Below are positions 18,540 to 27,119 of a DNA stretch of 64,000 bases, piece after piece. The position numbers were made by a program, and so were the translations under genes. The stretch's first letter is position 1. Each line of letters starts with the position of its first letter. Source of the DNA: Streptomyces canus (lineage in GTDB: Bacteria > Actinomycetota > Actinomycetes > Streptomycetales > Streptomycetaceae). The stretch is from positions 7,874,001-7,938,000 of the forward strand of contig NZ_JAUSWW010000001.1 in assembly GCF_030815415.1 (NCBI RefSeq). Direction: 5' to 3'. Under the pieces are notes generated by a model that saw nothing but the letters and a program-made list of their open reading frames with translations, was not told the DNA's origin and searched no databases.

Positions 18540-19085
18540 GTGAACCCGGGGGAGCTGCTGGAGCGGTCGCTCGCGTATGCGCTGGGGAGCGTGGCCGTGG
18601 TGGGGGCTGCCGGACTCGGCCGGGCGACGCCCTGTGCCGGGTGGGATCTGGGGGAGCTGCTCGAACATCTCGACGACTCCCTGGACGCGCTGCACGAGGG
18701 GCTGACCGGCGGGCGGATCGGGCCGCTGCCGCAGAGCGACCGGGTGTGCGGCTTCCGTACGCGCGCGTGTGCGGTGCTCGGTGCCTGGGCGGCCGGCCCT
18801 CCTGATCTGGTCCACGTCGGAGAACGGCCGCTGGACGTACGGGTGATGGGCGCGGTCGGCGCCGTCGAGATCGCCGTGCACGGCTGGGACGTGGCGCGGG
18901 CCTGTGGACGGTCGCGGCCCTTCCCGGTCGCTCTCGCGGCCGAGTTGCTGCCCATCGCGCGGTGCGTGGTCTCCGAGGAGGACCGCGGGGTGCGGTTCGC
19001 GGAGCCGGTCGCCGTCCCGTCCTGCGCGCCGCCCGACGTCCGGCTGCTGGCCTTTCTGGGGCGGCGCGATTCCTTCCCGGGATGA
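18540..19085 (+). CDS. Maleylpyruvate isomerase N-terminal (DinB-like) domain protein
   Basis: The product is 181 residues from the GTG at 18540 (VNPGELLERSLAYAL); a GTG at 18519 is an in-frame alternative. The segment ATPCAGWDLGELLEHLDDSLDAL near residue 30 is the MDMPI N-terminal metal-binding helix pattern, and EIAVHGWDVARA near residue 110 carries the second His. Proteins of this TIGR03086-like group are predicted mycothiol- or metal-dependent thiol transferases. The real substrate is unknown. The stop lies 21 bp from the convergent DUF72 gene. Confidence 0.75.
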   Translation: MNPGELLERSLAYALGSVAVVGAAGLGRATPCAGWDLGELLEHLDDSLDALHEGLTGGRIGPLPQSDRVCGFRTRACAVLGAWAAGPPDLVHVGERPLDVRVMGAVGAVEIAVHGWDVARACGRSRPFPVALAAELLPIARCVVSEEDRGVRFAEPVAVPSCAPPDVRLLAFLGRRDSFPG

Positions 19086-19106
19086 GTCCGCCGGGTTCTG
19101 CGGCGG

Positions 19107-19997
19107 CTAGGGCTCCCGGGCCGCCTGCCCCTCGAGCGCCGGGGACCGGCCGGTACCGGCCAGCAGGCGCCGCATCGTCTCCGCGGCCCGGACGGAAGCG
19201 GTGCCGCAGCAGTTGTTGAACAGGACGTGGAGCTGCTCGACCCGCCCGGCGAGCGAGCGCAACCGGGGCAGCCACTCGGCGAGTTCGTCCTCGCCGTACT
19301 CGTACCGGAAGCGGTCCTCCTTGCTCCCCGATCCCCAGGCGGTGCTGCGACCGTGGAAGCGGACGACGGACAGCCGCGGTGCGGTGACGGGAGCGACGGG
19401 CGGGATCGAGGAGGGGAGCGTCTGGGTCATGTCGACGGCCACGGCGGACATGCCGTAACGGGCGAGCAGCGCGCAGGTCACGTCCGCCCACTCCTTGCGC
19501 CACCAGCCGGGATGCCGGAACTCCACGGCGACCGGCCACCCGGCGGTCCGTTCGGCGCACTCCCGCAGGAACTCCCCGGCCCGCTGTCCGGGCCGGAACC
19601 ACGGCGGGAACTGGAACAGCACGCTGCCGAGCCGTCCGGCCGCCCGAAGGGGCTCGATCCCTTCGGTGAACCGCGCCCACACCTCGTCCAGCACCGTCGG
19701 GTTCCCGGGCTCGGCGGGCAGCCCGCCCGGCATCGCGGAACTCCGTGTCGGATGCCCGGTGAGCAGCGAGAACGCCTTCACGTCGAAGACGAAGCCCGGC
19801 GGCGTCCGCTCGGCCCACTGCCGGCTGTTGCGGGCGCCGGGCAGCGCGTAGTACGCCGAGTCGACCTCGACGACCGGGAACTGCTCGGCGTAGTGCCGCA
19901 ACCGTCCCTCGGCGTCTCGTCGGCCCGGCGGATACCAGCCGCTGCCGGTCAACGCCCGGTCCGTCCACGAACACGTGCCCACCAGGATCTCGCTCAT
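19107..19997 (-). CDS. DUF72 (YecE-like) family protein
   Basis: The product is 296 residues with the family hallmarks: VGTCSWTDRAL at the N-terminus, FPVVEVDSAYYALP near residue 40, FDVKAFSLLTGHPTR, and VAVEFRHPGWW in the middle. DUF72 proteins have a TIM-barrel fold; biochemical function is unsettled. The gene diverges from the NrtR-like gene, with a palindromic operator in the 77-bp gap, so both genes may be controlled together. Confidence 0.88.
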   Translation of the reverse strand: MSEILVGTCSWTDRALTGSGWYPPGRRDAEGRLRHYAEQFPVVEVDSAYYALPGARNSRQWAERTPPGFVFDVKAFSLLTGHPTRSSAMPGGLPAEPGNPTVLDEVWARFTEGIEPLRAAGRLGSVLFQFPPWFRPGQRAGEFLRECAERTAGWPVAVEFRHPGWWRKEWADVTCALLARYGMSAVAVDMTQTLPSSIPPVAPVTAPRLSVVRFHGRSTAWGSGSKEDRFRYEYGEDELAEWLPRLRSLAGRVEQLHVLFNNCCGTASVRAAETMRRLLAGTGRSPALEGQAAREP

Positions 19998-20037
19998 GCG
20001 GTGCGGTTACCCGGGTTGCGCGATCCCATCCGGCAAC

Positions 20038-20060
20038 TTTATAGTCGTAGTGACTATTAA
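20038..20060. promoter_or_regulatory. Palindromic operator in divergent promoter
   Basis: ATAGTC (20041-20046) and GACTAT (20052-20057) form a perfect 6-bp inverted repeat with a 5-bp spacer; with flanks TTT/TAA the half-sites are 9 bp with one mismatch. It is AT-rich in a GC-rich region and lies 15 bp before the NrtR-like start and about 40 bp before the divergent DUF72 start. This is the expected place for autoregulation by the adjacent regulator (inference). Confidence 0.6.
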
Positions 20061-20074
20061 AGGGGTGGTGGTGC

Positions 20075-20794
20075 GTGGACGCATACGACAAGTACGCCTA
20101 CGAGCCCTTCGCCGTCACCGTCGATCTCGCCGTCCTCACCGTCACCGAGGGCGCTCTGCACGTCCTGCTCGTGGAGCGCGGACAGGAGCAGGACGCCGGG
20201 CACTGGGCCCTGCCCGGCGGCTTCGTGCAGCCCGACGAGTCCGCCGAGACGGCGGCCCGGCGTGAACTCGCCGAGGAGACCGGGCTGTCGGACGTCTCCG
20301 GGCTGCATCTGGAACAGCTGCGGACCTACAGCGAGCCCGACCGCGACCCCCGGATGCGCGTCGTGTCCGTCGCCTTCGCCGCGCTGCTGCCGGACCCGCC
20401 CGAGCCGCACGGCGGCAGCGACGCCGCGGATGCCCGCTGGGTGCCGTACGGCGCAGCGCGGCCGCTCGCCTTCGACCACGACCGGATCCTGGCCGACGCC
20501 CGGGAACGCGTCGGCGCCAAGCTCGAGTACACCTGCCTCGCCACCGCCTTCTGTGGGACGGAGTTCACGCTCGGAGAGCTCCAGCAGGTCTACGAGACCG
20601 TGTGGGGCACCGCCCTAGACCGCCCCAACTTCCGGCGCAAGGTGCTCGCCACGCCCGGCTTCGTCGAACCGGTCCCGGGCGCCGCGCGACTGACCGGCGG
20701 CCGCGGCAAACCGGCCGCGCTCTACCGCGCGGGCACGGCCACGACGCTCCATCCGCCTCTGCTCCGAACGCCTCGGGAAGGACGTCCCGCATGA
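20075..20794 (+). CDS. NrtR-like Nudix-domain transcriptional regulator
   Basis: The product is 239 residues from the GTG at 20075. Residues 1-140 are a Nudix domain with GGFVQPDESAETAARRELAE then ETGL, a nearly complete Nudix box. The C-terminal part (FTLGELQQVYETVWGTALDRPNF followed by RRKVLATPGFVEPV) is the winged helix of NrtR proteins. NrtR family regulators sense ADP-ribose or NAD-related nucleotides and control NAD metabolism (family knowledge). Its stop overlaps the ADP-ribosylglycohydrolase start (ATGA), which fits an ADP-ribose signal. Confidence 0.85.
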   Translation: MDAYDKYAYEPFAVTVDLAVLTVTEGALHVLLVERGQEQDAGHWALPGGFVQPDESAETAARRELAEETGLSDVSGLHLEQLRTYSEPDRDPRMRVVSVAFAALLPDPPEPHGGSDAADARWVPYGAARPLAFDHDRILADARERVGAKLEYTCLATAFCGTEFTLGELQQVYETVWGTALDRPNFRRKVLATPGFVEPVPGAARLTGGRGKPAALYRAGTATTLHPPLLRTPREGRPA

Positions 20795-21810
20795 CCGCCA
20801 CGACCGTCAGGAAGCGCGCCGCCACGGGAGCCCTGCTGGGCCTCGCCCTGGGGGACGCGCTGGGCTTCCCGACCGAGTTCAACGACGTGCCGTCGATCCT
20901 CGCCAAGTGCGGGCCGTGGCGGGAGATGGAGCTGCCGAAGCCGGCGATCGTCACGGACGACACGCAGATGACGCTGGCGCTGGGGCGAGGGCTGCGCACG
21001 GCCATGGACCGCGGGCTGCTCGCGCCCAAGCGGATGGAGCGTCCGGTGCGCGAGGAGTTCGTGGACTGGTACCAGTCGCCGGAGAACAACCGCGCGCCGG
21101 GCCGGACCTGTCTCGTCGCGTGCAACCTGCTGAAGACCGAAGGGCGCCTGTGGCAGGACGCCAGCCAGATCCACTCCAAGGGCTGCGGCGCCAACATGCG
21201 CGTCGCCCCCGTCGGCCTGGTCCCCGGTCTGAGCGACGAACAGCGCTCCGGCGCCGCCCAGTTGCAGTCCGCGCTCACGCACGGGCACCCGACCGCGCTC
21301 GCCGCGTCCGACCTCACCGCGCACGCCGTACGGCTGCTCGCCCAGGGCGCCGAGCCGACCGGACTGGTCGGGCAGCTGCGGTCGTACGCCCTCGAGAACC
21401 GCACCCGTTACCACCACCGCTGGCTCGGCGACCTGTGGACCCGCAGCCAGGACCCGACGGCCGAGCACTTCATCGCGCGCGGCTGGGACGAGTGCCTGGA
21501 GATCCTCGGGCGCCTTCAGGGAGCGGTCCGTTCGGTGTCCCCGGAGACCGATCCGTGTCTGGCGACCGGCGAGGGGTGGATCGCCGAGGAGGCGCTGGCT
21601 ACCGGGCTGCTGTGCTTCCTGCTGTTCGTCGACGAACCGGTGACGGCCCTGCGGCGGGCCGCCTGCACCGCCGGGGACTCCGACTCGATCGCCTGTCTGG
21701 CGGGGGCCTTCGCGGGGGCGTACCACGGGGCCGACGTATGGCCCGCCGAGTGGGCGGACCGGATCGAGTACCAGAGCGAGCTGGCGACGCTCGGTGCCCT
21801 CTGGGACTAG
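20791..21810 (+). CDS. ADP-ribosylglycohydrolase family protein
   Basis: The product is 339 residues from the ATG at 20791, coupled by a 4-bp overlap to the NrtR-like gene. The N-terminus GALLGLALGDALGFPTEF and the metal-binding TDDTQMTLALGRGL motif (about residues 53-66) are typical of DraG/ARH enzymes; a second metal motif GDSDSIACLAGAFAGAYHG is near the C-terminus. These enzymes remove ADP-ribose from modified proteins or metabolites using a dinuclear Mg centre. The target is unknown. The stop is 10 bp from the convergent Rieske gene. Confidence 0.9.
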   Translation: MTATTVRKRAATGALLGLALGDALGFPTEFNDVPSILAKCGPWREMELPKPAIVTDDTQMTLALGRGLRTAMDRGLLAPKRMERPVREEFVDWYQSPENNRAPGRTCLVACNLLKTEGRLWQDASQIHSKGCGANMRVAPVGLVPGLSDEQRSGAAQLQSALTHGHPTALAASDLTAHAVRLLAQGAEPTGLVGQLRSYALENRTRYHHRWLGDLWTRSQDPTAEHFIARGWDECLEILGRLQGAVRSVSPETDPCLATGEGWIAEEALATGLLCFLLFVDEPVTALRRAACTAGDSDSIACLAGAFAGAYHGADVWPAEWADRIEYQSELATLGALWD

Positions 21811-21820
21811 TGCCGCGGCA

Positions 21821-22240
21821 CTAGGCCAGCCGGATCGAGTCGTCCTGCACCGTGATCTTCTTCTCGGCCAGCGGCCGGGGCGCCGGCGGGTTCTGCACCG
21901 AGCCGTCCGTGATGCTGAACTTGCTGCCGTGGCAGGTGCAGTTGATGGTGCCGCCGTCGACGTTGGCCACCGGGCACTGCTGGTGGGTGCAGATGCTGGT
22001 GAAGGCCTTGAACTCGTCTTCCTTCGGCTGGGTGACGACGACCTTCTCGTCCTTGAAGATCTTGCCGCCGCCGACCGGGATCTCACCGGTCTTCGCCAGT
22101 TCCTGGCCGGCGGAGGCCTCGACGGTGTTGGACCCGGAGTCGCCGTCGCCCTCGTTGCCGTACTCGCCGCAGCCGACGGTGAACGCCGCGGCCCCGGTCG
22201 CGAGGAGGACCGTGCGTCGCGTCGGGCCGTGAGTCGTCAT
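21821..22240 (-). CDS. Secreted Rieske [2Fe-2S] protein with Tat-type signal
   Basis: The product is 139 residues from the ATG at 22240. The signal region has twin arginines (TRRTVLLATGAAAFTVGC); Cys after TVG could be lipidated, although Thr at -3 is not ideal for a lipobox. The Rieske cluster ligands are CTHQQC and CTCHGSKF. It is probably an extracytoplasmic electron carrier. Its start overlaps the stop of the upstream membrane protein gene by 4 bp, which links the two functionally. Confidence 0.9.
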   Translation of the reverse strand: MTTHGPTRRTVLLATGAAAFTVGCGEYGNEGDGDSGSNTVEASAGQELAKTGEIPVGGGKIFKDEKVVVTQPKEDEFKAFTSICTHQQCPVANVDGGTINCTCHGSKFSITDGSVQNPPAPRPLAEKKITVQDDSIRLA

Positions 22241-22821
22241 GTCGTCACTCCGAAGGTGCGGAAGAACCAGAGGGCGGAGGTCAGCCAGATGATCGTGAGC
22301 GCGGTGAAGACGAGCCCGCCGACGATCGGCAGCAGCCAGTTGGGGAGTCGCTCCGAGCGGAGCAGCAGCATCTTGGCACTGAACACCCCGAAGAAGAAGC
22401 AACCCAGGAGGGAGTGCCAGAAAACGCGCGCTTCGTACGTCTGGTAGCCCAACGCGTACAGACAGTGCACCGCCACCGGCACCGCCACCAGGAACGCCAC
22501 CCGCCCCGACCAGCGGTGCAGCACCCCTGACCAGCTCGGGCCCGGCAGCCTGCCGTACATCATCAGCGCCGAGAAGAACTGGACGACGGCGAAGAAGACC
22601 GCGACCGTCGCCATCCAGGACTTCACCGCGCCCGTGCTGCTGAAACCGGCGAGGTTGAAGGCGGTCCCCGCCGGGTCGTGGACCTTGCCGTACACACCGA
22701 GGGCGACCGCCACCGCGGCGGCGACCAGCGCGGGAACCAGATAGCGCGCCGGGCTCGGCCGCGGCTCGGCGGGCCGGGGAGAGGGGAATCCCTGGGTGGC
22801 GGCGTTCGGGTCGGCGGTCAT
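22237..22821 (-). CDS. DUF6529-like membrane protein with b561-like histidines
   Basis: The product is 194 residues from the ATG at 22821 with about five membrane helices. Histidines occur in or near helices in HRWSGRVAFLVAVPVAVHCLYAL and VFWHSLLGC, a pattern reminiscent of heme ligands in cytochrome b561/ferric reductase-type proteins. With the coupled Rieske protein it may form a small membrane electron-transfer pair (inference). The family assignment to DUF6529 is from memory of Streptomyces neighbours. Confidence 0.7.
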   Translation of the reverse strand: MTADPNAATQGFPSPRPAEPRPSPARYLVPALVAAAVAVALGVYGKVHDPAGTAFNLAGFSSTGAVKSWMATVAVFFAVVQFFSALMMYGRLPGPSWSGVLHRWSGRVAFLVAVPVAVHCLYALGYQTYEARVFWHSLLGCFFFGVFSAKMLLLRSERLPNWLLPIVGGLVFTALTIIWLTSALWFFRTFGVTT

Positions 22822-22847
22822 GTCGGCTCCCTCGTACGGACTGGAGT

Positions 22848-23510
22848 TCAGGGGGTGACGGGGCGGGCCGTGAGCTGCTGTCCGTCGACCGTCACCACGC
22901 CGGTCTCCGGGTCGATCTCGGGTGCGGGGGAGGGCTTGCCGTCCTTCTTGAGGATGCCGACCTGGCTGCCGTCCTTCAGTACGATCCAGCCGCCGTCGAA
23001 CTTCGCGTCGCGCACGGTGGCCGTCGCCCGGTACAGACCGGACGGCTTGATCGCCTTGTCGGCGGTGAAGGTGTAGTGCCCGCCGCCGATGTCGACCGTG
23101 CCGCTGATCCGCTTGCCCTCCTTGAGGGTGCCGTTCAGCTTCGAGCCGTCCTTGGCGGTGAGCTTCATGGTGCCGTCGTCCTCGACGTCGCCCTTGAGCC
23201 ACGACTCCTTGTCCCGGCCGTCGCAGAAGTACGCGATCGCCCGGCCGTCGCGCAGGGACACGGCGATCGCGGAGGAGTCGTCGTCGGTGCGGCCCGCGTA
23301 GTCGGCGTTCGGGACGGGCACCCTCGACGGCGAAGGGGACGGAGACGGGGTCGTCCGCGTGGGAGCCGGACTCGGTGACGCCTTGGTGCTCGGCGACTCC
23401 TGAACCGAGGACGAGGTGGTCTTCTCGCCCGTCGTCGCATTCAGCGACAGCATGAACAGGCCTACCAGCAGACCCGCGAGAAGGGTGAGCAGCGGTCCGG
23501 AACGCTTCAT
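22848..23510 (-). CDS. Membrane-anchored exported protein of unknown function
   Basis: The product is 220 residues from the ATG at 23510 (MKRSGPLLTLLAGLLVGLFM). An N-terminal hydrophobic helix is followed by a Ser/Thr/Pro-rich linker (about residues 30-68) and a beta-rich extracellular domain with two internally similar pieces (LKGDVEDDGTMKLTAKDGSK; FDGGWIVLKDGSQVGILKKD). It lies 26 bp upstream of the DUF6529-like gene in the same direction, so the three genes probably form one operon. No domain recognised. Confidence 0.75.
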   Translation of the reverse strand: MKRSGPLLTLLAGLLVGLFMLSLNATTGEKTTSSSVQESPSTKASPSPAPTRTTPSPSPSPSRVPVPNADYAGRTDDDSSAIAVSLRDGRAIAYFCDGRDKESWLKGDVEDDGTMKLTAKDGSKLNGTLKEGKRISGTVDIGGGHYTFTADKAIKPSGLYRATATVRDAKFDGGWIVLKDGSQVGILKKDGKPSPAPEIDPETGVVTVDGQQLTARPVTP

Positions 23511-23684
23511 TACGGGCCTCCCCCGAGGCGAGCTTCCTGCCATGAGAGCGGACCCGGGGCCCCGCGTCCAGAGGCGCACGGACGCGTTCTCACCACAAGT
23601 AGCGGAATAGGGCAATCTGGGTGACATTGGCAGAGTTCGGCGCCGGGTCCCCCGGGCTCGGCCGACCTCGCGAAAGGCACGACC

Positions 23685-24134
23685 ATGGCGGGTAACGACG
23701 TCGGCAGTCTTCTGGGAGGACTCCTCGGCTCGGGCAACGGTTCCACCGGGAGCAACATCCTCGGCGCGCTGCTCTCCGCGCTCGGCAAACAGGGCGGCAA
23801 CGGCAACAACCCGCTGGGCGGGCTGCTCGACACCCTCGCCAAGTCGGGTCTCGCGGAACAGAAGGACTCCTGGGTCGGCACCGGCGCCAACCAGTCCGTG
23901 ACCGGCCAGCAGATCCAGCACGCGCTGCCCGGCGAGACCCTCCGGCAGGTCGCCAAGGAGACGGGCGTCTCCCCGGACAAGGCCGCGGACGAGCTGGCGC
24001 AGGTGCTGCCGCGGGTCGTGGACAAGCTGACGCCGGACGGACAGGTGCCGGCCGGCCTCGACGAGCTCGCCAGGCAGCAGAACCTGCAGGTGTCTCAGCG
24101 GGCGGGCGGCGCACACCGGCCCGACGCGGGCTGA
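23685..24134 (+). CDS. YidB-like (DUF937) protein
   Basis: The product is 149 residues from the ATG at 23685. The N-terminal third is Gly/Asn/Leu-rich (LLGGLLGSGNGSTGSNILGAL) and the C-terminal part has IQHALPGETLRQVAKETGVSPDKAADELAQVLPRVVD cut into IQHALPGETLRQVA and ELAQVLPRVVDKLTPDG, the YidB/DUF937 pattern. The function of the family is not known. No signal peptide. Confidence 0.8.
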   Translation: MAGNDVGSLLGGLLGSGNGSTGSNILGALLSALGKQGGNGNNPLGGLLDTLAKSGLAEQKDSWVGTGANQSVTGQQIQHALPGETLRQVAKETGVSPDKAADELAQVLPRVVDKLTPDGQVPAGLDELARQQNLQVSQRAGGAHRPDAG

Positions 24135-24180
24135 CTAGGCTGGATGTACCAAGAGCCGTACACCAGCAAGGAGCAGAGCC

Positions 24181-24543
24181 GTGGCGGTACGAGCGGTCCG
24201 GGGCGCCGTCCAACTCGAACGGGACGAAGCCGGCCACATGGACGAGCAGGTCGGAGCGCTCCTCACCGCCGTCCTGGAGCGGAACGACCTCACCGCGGAC
24301 GACCTGATCAGCATCTGGTTCACGGCCACTCCGGATCTGCACAGCGACTTCCCGGCGGCCGCGGCCCGCAAGCTCGGCATCGTGGACGTCCCGCTGATCT
24401 GCGCCCAGGAGCTCGACATCGAGGGCGCCATGCCCCGCGTCGTGCGGATCCTCGCGCACATCGAGTCCGACCGGTCCCGTACCGAGATCAACCACGTCTA
24501 CCTGGGCACCGCGGCCGCCCTGCGCAAGGACATCGCCCAGTGA
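24181..24543 (+). CDS. aroH: Chorismate mutase, AroH type
   Basis: The product is 120 residues from the GTG at 24181 with AAGGAG ten bases upstream. The AroH fold is clear: AVRAVRGAVQLERDE, then LTADDLISIWFTATPDLHSD and FPAAAARKLG, with PLICAQELDIEGAMPRVVRI. It converts chorismate to prephenate, the branch step to Phe and Tyr. Its stop overlaps the start of the prephenate dehydrogenase gene (GTGA), giving direct pathway coupling. Confidence 0.95.
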   Translation: MAVRAVRGAVQLERDEAGHMDEQVGALLTAVLERNDLTADDLISIWFTATPDLHSDFPAAAARKLGIVDVPLICAQELDIEGAMPRVVRILAHIESDRSRTEINHVYLGTAAALRKDIAQ

Positions 24544-25625
24544 GAACCGCACTCGTCATCGGCACCGGCCTCATCGGCACGTCCGCCGCGCTGGCGCTGG
24601 TCAGCCGGGGCGTCCAGGTCCACCTGGCCGACCACGACCCCGAGCAGGCCCGCACCGCCGCCGCGCTCGGCGCCGGCACCGACGAGGAGCCCGAAGGACC
24701 CGTCGACCTCGCGATCGTCGCCGCCCCGCCCGCCCATGTGGCCGCGGTGCTCGCCGACGCCATGCGCCGGGGCGTGGCCCGCGGCTACATCGACGTGGCG
24801 AGCGTCAAGGGCGGACCGCGCCGCGAGCTGGAGGCGCTCGGTGTCGACCTCGCCTCGTACATCGGCACGCACCCCATGTCCGGCCGCGAGAAGTCCGGCC
24901 CGCTGGCCGCGACCGGCGATCTCTTCGAGGGCCGCCCCTGGGTGCTGACGCCGACCCGGGACACCGACACCGAGGTGCTGAACCTCGCCCTGGAACTGGT
25001 CTCGCACTGCCGCGCCGTACCGGTCGTGATGGACGCCGACGCCCACGACCGCGCCGTCGCGCTGGTCTCCCACATGCCCCACCTGGTGTCGAGCATGGTC
25101 GCGGCGCGGCTGGAGAGCGCCGAGGAGGCCGCCGTACGACTGTGCGGTCAGGGCATCCGTGATGTGACCCGGATCGCCGCGTCCGACCCCCGGATGTGGA
25201 TCGACATCCTGTCCGCGAACCCGGGACCGGTCGCCGACCTGCTCACCGACGTCGCCGCCGACATCGAGGAGACGGTGCGGGCGCTGCGGTCCCTGCAGTC
25301 CTCCGACGAGGCCAAGCGCGGTGAGGGAGCCGTGGGTATCGAGGACGTGCTGCGGCGCGGGAACGCGGGACAGGTGCGGGTACCCGGCAAGCACGGGTCC
25401 GCCCCGCGCACCTACGAGGTCGTGGCCGTGCTCATCGACGACCAGCCCGGTCAGCTGGCCCGTATCTTCGCGGACGCGGGACGGGCCGGGGTCAACATCG
25501 AGGACGTGCGCATCGAGCACGCGACCGGGCAGCAGGCGGGTCTGGTGCAGCTGATGGTGGAGCCGCAGACGGCGCCGGTCCTGACGGCGGCACTGCGGGA
25601 GCGTGGCTGGGCCATCCGCCAGTAA
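24540..25625 (+). CDS. tyrA: Prephenate dehydrogenase with ACT domain
   Basis: The product is 361 residues from the GTG at 24540, overlapping aroH. The N-terminal Rossmann motif VIGTGLIGTSAALALVSRG binds NAD; conserved GTHPMSGREKSGP and VALVSHMPHLVSSM follow. A C-terminal ACT domain (YEVVAVLIDDQPGQLARIFADAGRAGVNIEDVRIEH region, about residues 285-361) suggests feedback control, probably by tyrosine. It converts prephenate to 4-hydroxyphenylpyruvate. Together with aroH it forms a tyrosine branch operon leading into cmk. Confidence 0.93.
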   Translation: MRTALVIGTGLIGTSAALALVSRGVQVHLADHDPEQARTAAALGAGTDEEPEGPVDLAIVAAPPAHVAAVLADAMRRGVARGYIDVASVKGGPRRELEALGVDLASYIGTHPMSGREKSGPLAATGDLFEGRPWVLTPTRDTDTEVLNLALELVSHCRAVPVVMDADAHDRAVALVSHMPHLVSSMVAARLESAEEAAVRLCGQGIRDVTRIAASDPRMWIDILSANPGPVADLLTDVAADIEETVRALRSLQSSDEAKRGEGAVGIEDVLRRGNAGQVRVPGKHGSAPRTYEVVAVLIDDQPGQLARIFADAGRAGVNIEDVRIEHATGQQAGLVQLMVEPQTAPVLTAALRERGWAIRQ

Positions 25626-25712
25626 AGAGGCCGCCGACGAGCCAGTACCCTTGTGCGGGGCCCCATCGCGCCCCGCACTCCCCGCCACACCGCACCAGGA
25701 AGGTCTCCTCCC

Positions 25713-26399
25713 GTGGAAAACGGCGCCGCCCAGCCCGTGATCGTCGCCATCGACGGTCCCTCCGGCACCGGCAAGTCGAGCACGTCGAAGGCCGTCGCGG
25801 CGCAGCTCGGTCTGAGCTACCTGGACACCGGCGCCCAGTACCGGGCGATCACGTGGTGGATGGTGACCAACGGGATCGACATCGAGGACCCGACCGCGAT
25901 CGCCGCGGTGGCCGGCAAGGCGGAGATCATCTCCGGCACCGACCCGGCCGACCCGACGATCACCGTCGACGGCGTCGACGTCGCCGGGCCGATCCGCACC
26001 CAGGAGGTCACCTCCAAGGTCAGCGCGGTGAGCGCGGTGCCGGAGGTACGGGCGCGGATCACCGAGCTGCAGCGCTCGATAGCCGCCTCGGCGGAGCGGG
26101 GCATCGTCGTCGAGGGCCGCGACATCGGTACGACCGTGCTGCCCGACGCCGACCTCAAGATCTTCCTCACCGCGTCCCCGGAGGCGCGTGCCGCCCGCCG
26201 CAGCGGTGAGCTGAAGGGCGCGGACGTCAACGCCACCCGCGAGGCCCTGGTCAAGCGGGACGCGGCCGACTCCAGCCGGAAGACCTCGCCGCTCGCCAAG
26301 GCCGGTGACGCGGTCGAGGTGGACACCACCGAGCTCTCGCTGACGCAGGTCATCGAGTGCGTCGTCACCCTCGTCGAGGAGAAGCGGGCCGGGAAGTGA
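25713..26399 (+). CDS. cmk: CMP/dCMP kinase
   Basis: The product is 228 residues from the GTG at 25713 with AGGAAGG about ten bases upstream. The P-loop GPSGTGKSS is at residues 15-23, followed by LSYLDTGAQYRAITWW and VVEGRDIGTTVLPDADLKIFL. It phosphorylates CMP and dCMP in the cytosol, complementing pyrG in the same window. Its stop overlaps the plsC start (GTGA). Confidence 0.95.
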   Translation: MENGAAQPVIVAIDGPSGTGKSSTSKAVAAQLGLSYLDTGAQYRAITWWMVTNGIDIEDPTAIAAVAGKAEIISGTDPADPTITVDGVDVAGPIRTQEVTSKVSAVSAVPEVRARITELQRSIAASAERGIVVEGRDIGTTVLPDADLKIFLTASPEARAARRSGELKGADVNATREALVKRDAADSSRKTSPLAKAGDAVEVDTTELSLTQVIECVVTLVEEKRAGK

Positions 26400-27040
26400 C
26401 CGTGCCTTCGGAGCGGGGTGCAGAGGTCGGGCGGCGCATCGGCGTCGGCCTGATGTACGGGCTGTGGAAGCCGCGTGTGCTCGGCGCCTGGAAGGTGCCC
26501 GCGACCGGCCCGGTGATCTACGCCGTCAACCACTCCCACGCCATCGACGGCCCGATGGTCATGGGTGTGGCGCCCCGGCCGACGCACTTCCTGATCAAGA
26601 AGGAGGCCTTCATCGGCCCCCTCGACCCGTTCCTGCTCGCCATCGGACAGGTCAAGGTCGACCGGTCGGGCACCGACCGCACGGCCATCACCCAGGCCCT
26701 GGACGTACTTTCGGCCGGCGGGGTCCTCGGGATCTTCCCGGAGGGCACTCGTGGCGAGGGCGACTTCGCCGCGCTGCGCGCCGGGCTCGCGTACTTCGCC
26801 GTCCGCAGCGGCGCCGCGATCGTCCCGGTCGCCGTGCTGGGAAGCTCCGACCGGCCCGGACGGTTGATAAAGGCGCTGCCTCCGTTGCGCAGCCGTGTCG
26901 ACGTGGTCTTCGGTGACCCGTTCGAGGCGGGCGACGGCAGCGGGCGGCGTACCCGTAAGGCGCTCGACGAGGCGACCGAGCGCATCCAGAAGCAGCTCAC
27001 CGCGCACCTGGAAAACGCCAGGCGCCTGACCGGGCGCTGA
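26396..27040 (+). CDS. plsC: 1-acylglycerol-3-phosphate acyltransferase
   Basis: The product is 214 residues from the GTG at 26396, coupled to cmk by a 4-bp overlap. It carries the acyltransferase motif H-x4-D (His46 and Asp51 in VNHSHAIDGP) and FPEGTRGEG, and ends with a basic helix. PlsC-type enzymes acylate lysophosphatidic acid at the membrane. The cmk-plsC-der order is common in Actinobacteria. The precise acyl acceptor is assumed. Confidence 0.9.
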   Translation: MTVPSERGAEVGRRIGVGLMYGLWKPRVLGAWKVPATGPVIYAVNHSHAIDGPMVMGVAPRPTHFLIKKEAFIGPLDPFLLAIGQVKVDRSGTDRTAITQALDVLSAGGVLGIFPEGTRGEGDFAALRAGLAYFAVRSGAAIVPVAVLGSSDRPGRLIKALPPLRSRVDVVFGDPFEAGDGSGRRTRKALDEATERIQKQLTAHLENARRLTGR

Positions 27041-27119
27041 GCGACACTAAGTAGTGGATCAAACCGGAGAAACCGGGAGGTCCACCGATCACCACGATGA
27101 ACGACGAGGTACGGACTTC

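Noticed and set aside
18262..18543. 93-residue frame after the rluB terminator
   Set aside because: Arg/Pro-rich with no RBS; reads like non-coding GC-rich sequence.
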